The position numbers and the translations under genes are program-made. From Ditylenchus dipsaci (lineage: Eukaryota; Nematoda; Chromadorea; Rhabditida; Anguinidae), in the NCBI GenBank assembly GCA_004194705.1, contig SADC01000695.1:1-64000 (forward strand): a DNA stretch of 64,000 bases, in the 5' to 3' direction. Under the pieces are notes generated by a model that saw nothing but the letters and a program-made list of their open reading frames with translations, was not told the DNA's origin and made no database searches. Below are positions 42,430-54,100 of this stretch, in pieces. The first letter of the stretch is position 1. Each line of letters starts with the position of its first letter.

Positions 42430-43140
42430 CCCCCCCCCCCACGGGGAGTGATCAGACGGAAGAGATAACATCAATTCGTGTTTTTCGACCCCGATTTCCT
42501 GAGAAAGCCGGCCGTTTTTTTTATTTCTGAAGAAAAAAAAATTTTCGATCCACAGGGGGTATCATGGTTTTTTAGTCAAAATTTCGAAAATTTGAATTGG
42601 CGCCTTTTGAATTTTAAAGGATTAAGGGCTGTATTGGGAAGGGAAGGAAAAAAGGGGCCACTAATCACACAGGGCCCACTAACAAGAAGATGTTGAACAT
42701 AGTTTTGAATACTGGGGCCTACTGCATAAATAAACTCTGGTATGCATGCTTTTTCATGCATCCAGAGTCACTTTCGAGTGATTTGTGTCTAAGGTATGTG
42801 GGTGTGCGCATCACAACTCAAGCCCCTGCGCCCCCGAAGGGGGCAAAACATGGTAAAGCAGCCAAAAACACAATTCTTTAATTTTATTTTGATTTTCGCA
42901 TAAAAGTGGTCCCTTTTATTCCTTCCCCTCCCAATACAGCTCTTAATCCCTTTAAAATACAAAAGGCGCCAATTCAAATTTTTCGAAATTTTGACTAAAA
43001 AACCATGATACCCCCCTGTGGATCGAAAATTTTTTTTTTCTTCAGAAATAAAAAAACAGCCGGCTTTCTCAGGAAATCGGGTCGAAAAACACGAATATGA
43101 TGTTATCTCCTCCGTTTGATCACTCCCCGTGGGGGGGATT
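42430..43140. mobile_element. Palindromic element with CCCCACGGGGAGTGATCA ends
   Basis: The left arm CACGGGGAGTGATCAGACGG is mirrored by CCGTTTGATCACTCCCCGTG near 43118-43137. The centre is a truncated copy of the hairpin element (42690-42850). Confidence 0.6.
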
Positions 43141-43233
43141 CGAAACTGCAACCCGAAATTTTTGTTGACAGAATGTCGAAATCGCTTCAGGACAAGAAGT
43201 TATGAGCGTTTGAAATTAGTGGAATTCTTTATA

Positions 43234-43614
43234 GCTCTTTCACAAACGTTGGAGTTGGCGTTGGAGTTGGCGTTGGAGTTGGAGTATTTTTTTTATGAAT
43301 GCTTTTTTACTCCAACTCCAACTCCGACTCCAACTCCAACTCCGACTCCAACTCCAACCCTTTCATAAAAAAACTCCAACTCCAACGCCAACTCCAACTC
43401 CAACGCCAACTCCGACTTTAATTCTTATTATTTATATTTATTATTTAATCTTATTAGTTGGAGTCGGCGTTGGAGTGGAGTTGGAGTCGGCGTTGGAGTT
43501 TTTTGTGAAAGGGTCGGAGTTGGCGTTGGAGTTGGAGTTGGAGTAAAAAGGTGTTCATAAAAAAAAATTACTCCAACTCCAACTCCAACGCCAACTCCAA
43601 CGTTTGTGAAAGAG
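43234..43614. mobile_element. MITE filled with CTCCAA hexamers
   Basis: Ends GCTCTTTCACAAACGTTGG and complement are flanked by TA (43232-43233 and 43615-43616). Both arms are arrays of ACTCCA(A/G)-type hexamers in alternating orientation. The PTPTPT and ELALEL frames are translations of these hexamers. Confidence 0.65.
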
Positions 43615-44458
43615 CTATTAGGGCACCCGTATCGCATAAATTGCTGTAAAACCGAGCGAAAAACAATTAAACCTGATGAAACACTCGGTACGACATGTTT
43701 AAATATGGTACTTATTCGGCTGGGGCCCTGCCCTTAACGCGCCAAGGCCTGACTGTGAGACCGGTCGGTTCTGATGCAAATCATGGAGAATCCGAATCTG
43801 TGAACAGTTTTTCGAAAAAGCCGGTTTAGCTCGAGATTTTACCGATTTCTGAATACAATCAAATGGGACCTGGGTATGTTCAGAAAATCAGCTGGTGCTT
43901 GAATATTTTGCATACACATGCATGACTTCTATATCGTTAAAAAGCACAGGTAATAAGTTTTCCAATCACATATTGTTAAGGGGTTTATGATTACTAAATG
44001 TTAAATTTGTGGCCAAAAGAAACAAATGTGTCATTTTTCCTAGACGGTTTTTTTGACTTAAATGCGCAAAATTACGTGGGTGCAGCTGTTTGTTTAGCAA
44101 ACACCGTATATCATTCGAAAGAAAAATTAAAACTGCACCAAAAAGTGCTTTATAGTGTAGCAAAACAAAGTTTTTAGAGGGAGCCGACCGTTTCAAGAAA
44201 ACAAACAAATTTTGAAAAAGCATTTTAACGAAAAAATTTTCATATCTTGACCAACCTAAAATTCTGACACCGGATTCGTGTTCAGCATAGTCGATTTGCT
44301 TATAGAACTACTCTTAAAAAATGAAAGTCATCGTCAAAATTTGAATTCCTCCCCAGACAATAATTATTTAAATATCCCAAGTCTAGTCATTTCTACTGCA
44401 GCAAACTATATTTTTCGGGTTGTTTTAAAGGGGGGGGAGTCATATAGGTTGAAAAAGT

Positions 44459-44556
44459 GGCTTCCATGGCGCAGTGCGTAAGTGCTCGCGTTTTTGGCCC
44501 AAAATGGTGTTTTTTTGGTGTTGCAGGTTCAAACCCACGTAGGGGCACCACTATTT
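44459..44556 (+). repeat. tRNA-like sequence with intron-like insert, inverted pair member 1
   Basis: TGGCGCAGTGCGTAAGTGC fits a tRNA A box region and GGTTCAAACCC a B box, but they are about 60 nt apart, which would require an insert near the anticodon. An inverted copy follows at 44672-44762. It is more likely a tRNA-derived repeat than a working tRNA. Confidence 0.4.
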
Positions 44557-44671
44557 TTTGGCTTTTTTGGGCAATTTAGAGGCAATTAGATTTTTTTGAC
44601 GCCAGATTCGGGATCAGCGACCCAAATTACTTCTAAACTGACCGAACAAGCCAAAAAAAATAGTGTGCCAC

Positions 44672-44762
44672 TACGTGGGATTGAACCTGCAACACCAAAA
44701 AAACACCATTTTGTGCCAAAAAAACGCGAGCACTTACGCACTGCTCCATGGAAGCCACTTTT
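44672..44762 (-). repeat. tRNA-like sequence, inverted pair member 2
   Basis: The minus strand reads TGGAGCAGTGCGTAAGTGC and GGTTCAATCCC, the same arrangement as 44459-44556. Together they form an inverted pair around a 115-bp centre. Confidence 0.4.
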
Positions 44763-44848
44763 TCAAACCTAAATGGCTTTACCTCCCTCCCTCCCCCCTT
44801 TAATTTATTTATTTCAAATAAATTTACAAATTGCAATCCAGATGTTAG

Positions 44849-45159
44849 AAGACCTGGTGTGTTGGTAGAGCTTCAGCAGATCCCTGGAACCGGATCAGTT
44901 GCTGTTGCAAAGATGCTGTCTTTGTGTTGATTGAGTTCTGTCAGGTATTTTTTGCTCCAACCATTTCACCGAGTAATTATTTTCGCTCTTAGATTCAAGG
45001 TCCTAAGCCGCTGGTCTGGTTTCCTAAAAATTTAGGACCACATCTGGATCTGGATCAGGTATCTTTTATAAGGACGACATTTTTCATCCTCACGATACAT
45101 TTTTATTTATTTATTTATTAGTCACAACTTCCGTACGCTGTCCTACCCGCGGCCAAGGG
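44849..45159 (+). CDS. SMCR8-like N-terminal exons (three)
   Basis: 44849-44944, 44993-45058 and 45122-45159, separated by introns of 48 and 63 nt. Donors are CAG-GTATTT, CAG-GTATCT and GG-GTAATT; acceptors are TTAG and TTATTAG. The first two exons are phase 0, and the third ends with two bases over. The first exon's alternative frames contain stops, which supports the chosen one. Confidence 0.65.
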
Positions 45160-48100
45160 GTAATTTAAACTTGTTGTTTAGAGGGTATCTACAGCGATTT
45201 TGGGAAGGTCAGATTTATGGGGGGGATATTCGCTACTAGCGCCAAAATTTTAACTATCATTTATCACGATCCGCGACAGCGCGACCCATGATTTCCGCCG
45301 AAAATTTGAAAAATAATCGCCCGGCTGGACTGCGCACATGCCTGTAGCCGATAAGATGTTGGATGTACAGTAGCGTCCAAAAGTAATGCAACAAGATTTT
45401 TCGCGGAGTATTTTCTTAATGCTTTATTTTAATACCTACTAGCGCTTGCCCGCCCTACGGGCGGGTCTTATTTTCTGCTGATTTTTTCGTAGCACTTTTC
45501 GAATTTTTCCGCTGATATTTCCGCAGCATTTTCGATATATTTTCCGCTCATATTTCTGTAGCATTCCTCGATTTATTTCCTGCTGATATTTCCGTACAAT
45601 GGTTTAATTTAGTTTTCGATGATTTCTCTCTCAAAATAATTTCAAAATCTATGAAATCTGAGAAAACTACAGTCCCATACCGTCACTCTCAATGACTTAT
45701 CCACTCTTTACACAGCTGACAAAGCGTTTATTTCTGTCGCGACTCGCGAGATTTACAAAAGTGTTCGCTTTATGCTCTCTGGTGAAATTCATAAATGCAT
45801 ATTTTCATGTTGCGGGATTCATAAACACACATAACCGAAACATGAGCCGTGAGCTATGAGGTCCTTCCGAGACTCACAGAAGTACTATTTGCTAACTTTT
45901 TAAGACGTGTGTGTGCTGCTTTTTATAAATGTATATTTATGTTGTGCATGATTTACAGAAGCGTTTGTCTTCTTTCCTGTGGCGAGACTCGTGAAGCGTC
46001 TTTTGAACTGCTCCCGATGCCCAAGTCAGTCCATCGCCCACAAACATCCCTCCTTAAAAAAAGTTTTTTTTTCGAATTTGTAACGTTATTCGGCATCTCG
46101 ATTAATGTCAATTTTTCAATCATTGACAGTGCTTGAGTCGATTTTGAAAAATCGAAAAATTTTCTCTTTTAAAATTAAATTGATAGAAAATTGCATGGTG
46201 CAAACCTGCCATTTAGGGCTACACAATGGGCGAAATTTTAAAAACTTGATCATTGAAACACTTCAATCCATCGCCCACAAACATCCCTTAGTTGAAAAAA
46301 AACTTTTTTTGATTTGTTACATTATTCAACATGTCGATTAATGCCAATTTTTTATGATTGACATCTCTGAGTCAATTTTATGGAAATCAAAATTTTTCTC
46401 TTTCAAAGTGAAAACTTGAAAAAAATTGCATGGTGCAAACCTGCCCATTAGGGCTAATGGGCGTAAATTTGAAAAGACTGATTAGTGAAACACGTCCGAC
46501 AATGCCCACAAACCCCCACACACGACACAGAACACAAACAACGAAAAAACATAAATTTCTGTTGACAAACAAATACAGGCAATTGAAATGAACGCGACAA
46601 ATCGATGAATTAGCCGTGCGACCGAAACATGGGCCTTGAGCTATGACTCGTTTCAGTTTACTATGTTTGCTAATCTTTTTAGATGTGGGTGCAGAGATTC
46701 ATAAAAGCATATGCTTGCTGGGCAGATTTACAAAAAGCATTTCTTTTTTTCCTGTGGTCAGACTTGTGAAAGCGTATTTTGAACAGATCAAGAAGCGAAA
46801 AAGAAAAAACCATCTTCGCATAGGAATATAAAAAGCGCCTTTTTTCTATGGGACGATTAATAGAAGCATTCGCTAGTTAATGTTAGAATTTTGCAGCAAT
46901 GTTTTATTTGTTTTGTTGTGCTCTTGTGGTGGTGGTTCACGAAAAGTCGAGATGAAATACATTAGAGACTACGACGAAAGCGAGCCGATCGCTCCGCGCT
47001 CCCAATAGCAAAATACCACATTCTCGATGAAAATGACTCAAAGAGTTCTCATCTCCAAACAAAGTTCAACTAATCTCCTATAGTTTCGAACTTAGAGCAA
47101 GGCACTCAGACATCATAGATGAAAACATGAGACTACACATGACATAGAGAATAAAAAAGGACAGAAGACAAAACGCACAGAAGAAAATTAATTTATAGAC
47201 GAAGACATACATACATGTAATAATACTGAGACTTTTGGGACTTTACTCTTCAGCTTCACCACCAGAGACGGAGAAGCAAACAAGTTCAACACCCGAATAA
47301 TAAGGGTGGACGAAATAACCTGCAAATGATGAGAATAATTTCTTATCACTTACTTGAGCAGAGAATAAAGTATGAAAGTAATGACACACAAAAAATGAAG
47401 AAAACAAACCATGTCACATGAGCCATAACAAAGTCAATGAGACAACCATGAGAAGTGACTGTAAATAAAAGACATGATCATTAAATGTGAAACATGATCA
47501 TGAAGGCATGCAAGAAAATGAAGATTTCAGAAGATTGAAGATTGAAGATTTTTCGCGGAGTATTTTTTCTTAATGCTTTATTAATACCTATGTGAATTTG
47601 AATACAAACGATTATAGCAGTTTTGTAGCACGTTTCTCCTCTATTCCGATGCATAAACAGAATCCCAGAAACCTTTTCGATATTACGCGCTCACAATTAC
47701 ATTTTCCGAAACATGTCATTTTTGAAATTCATTTTTTTTAAATCATTTTTAAAGCTTTTGATTTCCTACAAAATTGATTTGTCGTACGTGGTGTTAGAAT
47801 GACACAAGCTGAAATACAGACGGTTGAAGTTTTAAAAAGAAAAAACCTATGTTTTTATCTTATTTTGAGTCATTTTAATTTTTTTAAAACTTCAACCGTC
47901 TGTATTTCAGCCTTGTGTCATTCTACACACACAACGTACACAAATCATTTGTAGGGAAATCAAAGAGCTTTAAAGTAATGCATTAATGAAAACTTGATAG
48001 AATAAATTTCGAGAAAAGCCACTGTTTGTGCACTCAAACAACCATTTTCCTTAATTTTACCCTGATTTCAACTAAATCGACACTTTTATATTTAAGATCA

Positions 48101-51100
48101 CAACTTTTTCTAAAATCATCTAAAAAAGAGCTTGACCTACCTAATTGTAGCTAAGAAAAGTGCTTTGCACTTCATACAAAACTAACAAAAAGTTCAAAAC
48201 AACTTTTATCTGTCAGTATCAAGTCTGTTGCATTACTGGACCATCAAAAATGACATGTTTCGGAAAATGTAATTGGCGCGTAATATCAAAAAGGTTTCTG
48301 ATTTGTTATGCATCGATAGAGGAGAAAACGTGCTACAAAACTGCTACAGTCAAGTCCGATTTAACAACCCCGGGGACGCCAAAATGTTCGTAAATCGAAG
48401 TTTCGTTAAATCGAGAGCTATTTAGTCATTTTATTTATCGGTGGCCAAATAGCCACCAAAAAAAGGATTCGTTAAATCAAGAGTTTCGTTAAATCGGGTT
48501 CGCTAAATCGAGACTTGACTATAATAGAATTTTGTATTCAAATTCACATAGTATTAAAAAAAGCATTAAGAAAAAAACTCCGCGAAAAATCTTGTTGCAT
48601 TACTTTGGACGCTACTGTAGAAAATCAATGGAATTGTCTAACTAGAATATACAGGGTGTGTCAAGAAATTTGATACACTTGAAAGGCTATAACTTTTTCT
48701 AGATCGAATTCTGGAAATCTGTGAGCATCACTCGACTCAAAAAAATATACAACTTTTTGGTATATAATGTGAAAAACGTTTTTCGCTTGGTCCTCCCTGT
48801 GGTTTGGGTCCTGGTCTATGGACGGCATCTGGATGGGTAAGGCCCAAACCACAGGGGACCAAGCGAAAATTGGTTTTTCACATTATATACCAAAAAATCA
48901 ATATTTTTTCTGAGTCGATTGGTGCTTACAGATTTCTGGAATTCGATCTAGAAAAGGTTATGGCCTTTCACAGTGTATCAAATTCTTGACACACTCTGTT
49001 AATTTAGCTAAATACTCGTACTTATTCCGTTTAACACCCCCAATTTTTGGAAAATGACCCGAAAACAGGTCCTAAGCCAATTACTTCTGCTTAATACGAT
49101 ACAAGAAACGTTTCTAAACAGTTTCCGCTTGAAATTTTTCAGAAAATTTGTACTCCAACTCATGAAGGCCAGATGGTTTTTTAGGGTATTTTAGTGTCAT
49201 TTTTCAATTACTTTTGCATTTTATAGACTCAGGCAAGGGTAGACCAGGATAGTTAGGACGGGCTTAAAACTGCTTTCCAGCTTTAAAAGGTAAAAAAAAA
49301 CATGTTTTAGTCTATCCTAACATACGCTGACCTACCCTTGCCTGGGCCTAAAGCCTAAAATTTACACCAGATGGACCAAGTAATAAGCCAAACTTTTTTT
49401 TGTGGCAAATTTTTATTTTGCCTGATTTTATTAAAAATTTTTGTCTTTTTCACAAAAGTGATATACCATCATGTAGCCCTACTCTACTAGTTTCTAATGA
49501 GGTATCGTTTCATCAAACGTCTTTGCAAAATTTAGTGCAAAAATTTAAAGTATGAAGCAATTTTTTTTATTTGCTTCATGCTTTGAATTTTTTTGTACTA
49601 AATTTTGCAAAGACGTTTGATGAAACGATACATCATTAGAAACTAGAAGAGTAGGGCTACATGATGGTATTATCAATTTTGTGAAAAGACAAAAAATTTT
49701 AATAAATCAGGCAAAATAAAAATTTGCCACGAAAAAAGTATTTCTGCTACAAAAATGATTAGCCTTTCTTATATTGACCAAAATTAAGTCAAAAGTACCC
49801 TTAAAATTCTTCAAAAAGACCATCTGGCTTACATGAGTTTTAGTCAAAAGTTTTTTTGAAAAAACTTTTCAATTTTTTTTATCGGAAACTGTTTACAAAT
49901 GTTAGTGTATCATGTTAGCAGGAAAGTGCTTAGAACGTTTTGTTTGACTTTTACAAAATTTGGGAGTGGGCCGGGGGGGGGGGGGGGGGTGCGTGTTAAA
50001 CGTGATAAGTACCGAATAATCACTGACTTGAAGGTAGCCATTCTGATAATGAGCTCAGAAAATTGTTCACGGATCCTTTTCCTCCATCTACAACCAGCAG
50101 CTAGGACTATACATGCTTGTTCAACACTCCACCATGTTCGACATTACCGCTAGAGCCTTTCAACGCCCTTTTGCACTGGCTATGGTTGGTTGACTAACTA
50201 TTTTCGACCCTAATCAATAAGTAATGCTTAGCTGACCCCACACGCCCCAGTGCTACCACCACTTTAAAATCCAAAAACCAGTGTATTGAAGTGCTCCGAC
50301 CTTTGCTATCCTGCAATAGAAACTTTTTTCACTGGATCATCACACATTGTTTGCATATAGCCGAAGATAGTGAAGCCAACCAATTTGACAATTACTACGC
50401 TTTGAGCAGCAAGGAGAAGCCTTCCCTATTAGTTTTATCCAATAGGTTGAAAGCTATGGCCAAACAGGTACAATTTCTGTCAATAGGCACTAGAGTGTAT
50501 ACCATAAGTTGTTGAGGCCAGACCCTGGCATACCAGACTGCTCGAAGGCCTTTGATTTCTGGAAGCAAGTGCGAGTGTGGATCTGACTTTTCTGAGTTCA
50601 ACAAATTTGTTCCCCTGATCGACCAATACACCTCCGCTGAATTATTGCCACTGTTCGAGCTGGCTCCATGCGTGAGTCTTTTTTGGAGACACATCTTGGC
50701 ACTTGTCAAATAATAGCAAATAATAGCGTTAAATACTATCTCGTTAAATGCTATAGATAAATCCATCTACTAGTCCCTCTTTACTTCCTTCGAGTCTTGG
50801 CACTTGTAACTTCGTGGGGGGGGGGGGGGGGGGGTGGGGAGGCGGCCTTATTTAAAATCAACTTTTTTTCTTAGGCGAAGCCTTAGGCGTTGACTAAGTC
50901 AGTGTAAATCAAGACGACATCAAACCTTTGTGTCAAAATATACGTCTTACTGGTCTTTTGTGGGTGTCTAAGTAGTCAGCTACTTTAGTGAAAATGTGCT
51001 TTTAAAGCAGGGTTCCCTAAGTAAACAAATGTAAACATAATCGTTGAAAAATTTATTGCCCAATTCTCGCCCACTATGCATTGTGCATTGTTAAAATGAT

Positions 51101-54100
51101 ATGTTATTCGACGCAGGAGGCAACGGTCCTTCTTTTTGTCAGATCGAATTGGCTGAAAAGCTTAAAAGATCTTGACAAAAAAGCGTTTCAAATCAAAACT
51201 ATCGACGCTACTGTCATATAACGTAGTGTTCCTCTGACTTCTGGAGCCAAAAAAATATCCCGACAGGCAACATCACTCTGATCGGTAATATTGATGTTTC
51301 AGCATATTCAACATCCTCTTTTCTAAGAATCGTCGCTGTTAATGGTTGTACGGATAGACTCCCCTAAAGTTAGAGACGCATACCACTAGACGACGAAAAG
51401 CGCAATTGATGGATTGGTTCATGGTATGAACCTAGTGGAGCATCCTGAAGATGGTCGTAATTCAGGAGCGGGAACGGAAAGTTACAGAAAAAAGTAAACT
51501 TTGACTACTTTTGAAGGAAAAAGATCTTTCATCCAGTGCTTATTACCATTTTGAAGCAAAAAAAAACACTTTGACTAATATGTAAAAAAACAATTTGGGT
51601 TCCCAAGAAAAGTACAAATCTATTAAAAAGTACAAAAATCCCACCCCTGAGTAATCATCAGCATATGTCAAGCTAAGAACAAGTTCTGAACGGTAGCATG
51701 GAGCTTGAAAGAATTCGTGGAGGCAAGCCAGAAAAAATACCGAGAAAGATCAATTTGTAGTAAATTATGACCCAGCTGATTGTTGTTCGATGCAATGGAA
51801 AGCGTTGCTGATGAATGAATTAGACTGTGTCTAATCGTCTTCTATATGTGAGCTGCTACAAAAATGCTACGAAGCCCCAATTGTCGATTGAACCTGAAAA
51901 TTAGCGGTGAAAAGCCCAGCGGAATGAACACTTTCGCTAGGCAGCCTCTTCAGAGAAGTTGACGCGCTCTGACAGATATGTTACAAGGGCCTAGCCATAC
52001 TGCCATGGAATGGAGCACGAAGGCATATAGAAAGTGACACTTTCGACCGTATACAGGCTGACAAAGTCAAAAATCACTACGTAAATGGTTGCCTGCTATA
52101 TTTATTTACTTTTATAAGGGACTTTGACAGGATACCGTATTTTCTGTAGTAAGTCCCCCGGAGGAGTTATTTTTCAACCCTTAAAAAATCGGAAAAAAAA
52201 TATTTCGATTTTGAGATTTTCGGATGCCCGACCGAAATCTAAAAAGTGGAATCAACTAAGATCGTGGTGATTAAGAAAACGAAAAAACAGATTTACAAAA
52301 ATTTTTCCTTAGGCTGAGATATGGGGTCGAAATAGGGGGAGTTATCAGAGAGGGGGGAGTTAATAGAGAAAATACGGTATATGCAGTCGCAGCGTGATTT
52401 GTATAAAAACGTCTAATAATACCTGAGACTCTTTGCCGCTAAAACAAAACAGTCAGTCAGTAAGAAAATCAAGCGTAAAATGAGAGCAAAAATCACCGAC
52501 AAGTCACGAAAGATAAAGCACAGAACTCAAAATAATTTCAAAATTTGAATTTGAAATTCAAAATCTCTGGTGTGCCTGGTACCTGCGAATTTAAAATGCA
52601 AGAATATTGTATCGGGCGCGAGTAGGGTTGCCGAATGACCGGTCATTTCTAAAATCGGTCATATGACCGGTCATTTTCGGTCATTTTCGGTCATATTTGG
52701 TCATTTCCCCGAATTTCACTTTATCATAAAGTTTTATTCATATAACATAACATTTCCCTCAAATTCATTCATAAACACATCAAAATCATCATTTTCTTCA
52801 TTGCTTCCTACATTTCGTGGAGTTACAACTGGATTTTTATCTCTGACCGGCTTGTTTGATGAACTTCACTTGGGAGGCTGTGTCGACTGTCATCCTGAAA
52901 CAGACCATAAGATTTTGTGACTCAAACCATTCAAATCATGCTTAAATTTGCTTGAGACGAGACATCCGCGATCGAAAACAACAAAAACACTAACAAAACA
53001 CAGTCGAAAAAAATTGCAGAAGCAAAAAAATAAAAATATTCTTTTCAGGAAAAATAGGAATAAATGACCAATTCTTCTATGAGCGGTCATTTTGTCGGTC
53101 ATTTTCCGGTCATATGACGTCATATGACCGGTCATATGACCATTCATATGACCGTTCCCCAACCCTAGGCGCGAGCATGCCCTTTAAGTCGATTTTCGAC
53201 CAACAAGGGTTATCATGGTTTGGTCGATTTTTGATGAAAAATTTTTTTCCCAGGAAAATGGCTTTTCGCCACTAAAAACATGTTTTAAGGACTCAATTGC
53301 AGTTTAGGCATCCTTAACCACTTTAAGCATCCTTAAAAAGTTTAGGCATCCGATAAATACTTTAGGCATCCATAAAAAGTTTAGGCATCCAATGAATACT
53401 TTAGGCATCCATAAAAAATTCGACTTTTTTAGAAGTAGTCGAAACCATTTTGAAGCAATTATTTTGCTGTAAAAAAACTAAAAAAGCAATTTCTATGGAA
53501 CTTTGGGCTGTAATGGGGTGGAAGAGAACAAAAAAATCCAATTATTTGAACCACTCTCTACCTAGTTTTTGGCTGTTTTACCATGTTTTTCAACTCGGGC
53601 CGTGGCAAAAAGAGACTCTATATGCATTTTATGGTCAAGAGTACATCTCGGAATCATGTCTAAGGTAAGTGAGTGCGCGCATCTCTAACTCTCAAGCCCC
53701 CTGCGCCTCTTGGGGCGCAGGGGGCTTGGGGGCTTGGAGTTGAGATGCGCACACCCACATACCTTAGACACAAATCACTCGAAAGCGACTCTGGATGCAT
53801 GAAAAAACATGCATACCAGAGTTATTTATGCGGTAGGCCCCAGTATTCAAAACCATGTTCAACATCTTTATTTTTTCTCCGAAGAGCATTTCCCCTCGCT
53901 CTACAAAGCCGGGCCAGAGGCCCAGCATCCAAAAATCCAGCCTAGCACTCAAAAAGTACTAGGCCTATGAGTAAACCCGCGAGGTCCACCTCGCTGATCT
54001 GTTTGGTCCATGAAAAGTACTTATACTTATGCCTGCACCACAAGTTCCTGGGTTTGAAAGCACCCTTAGACGCTTAGAGAATTAATACTCTAAGGATCCT

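Larger units (their letters stand above)
45368..48617. mobile_element. TA-flanked palindromic element (mariner-like) interrupted by a Helitron
   Basis: Ends CAGTAGCGTCCAAAAGTAAT and complement, with TA outside (45366-45367 and 48618-48619). The body resumes at 47592 and continues as a large palindrome with centre near 47860 (ACTTCAACCGTCTGTATTTC arms). A pogo-like MITE sits at 48347-48521. Confidence 0.7.

Noticed and set aside
43129..43637. Long frames encoding PTPTPT or ELALEL repeats on both strands
   Set aside because: They are translations of CTCCAA-type hexamers inside a MITE and have no non-repeat coding sequence.
44748..44930. Plus-strand frame ending [20 protein letters not shown]
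   Set aside because: Another frame of the same bases has correct splice sites and matches SMCR8, and this frame stops before the donor.
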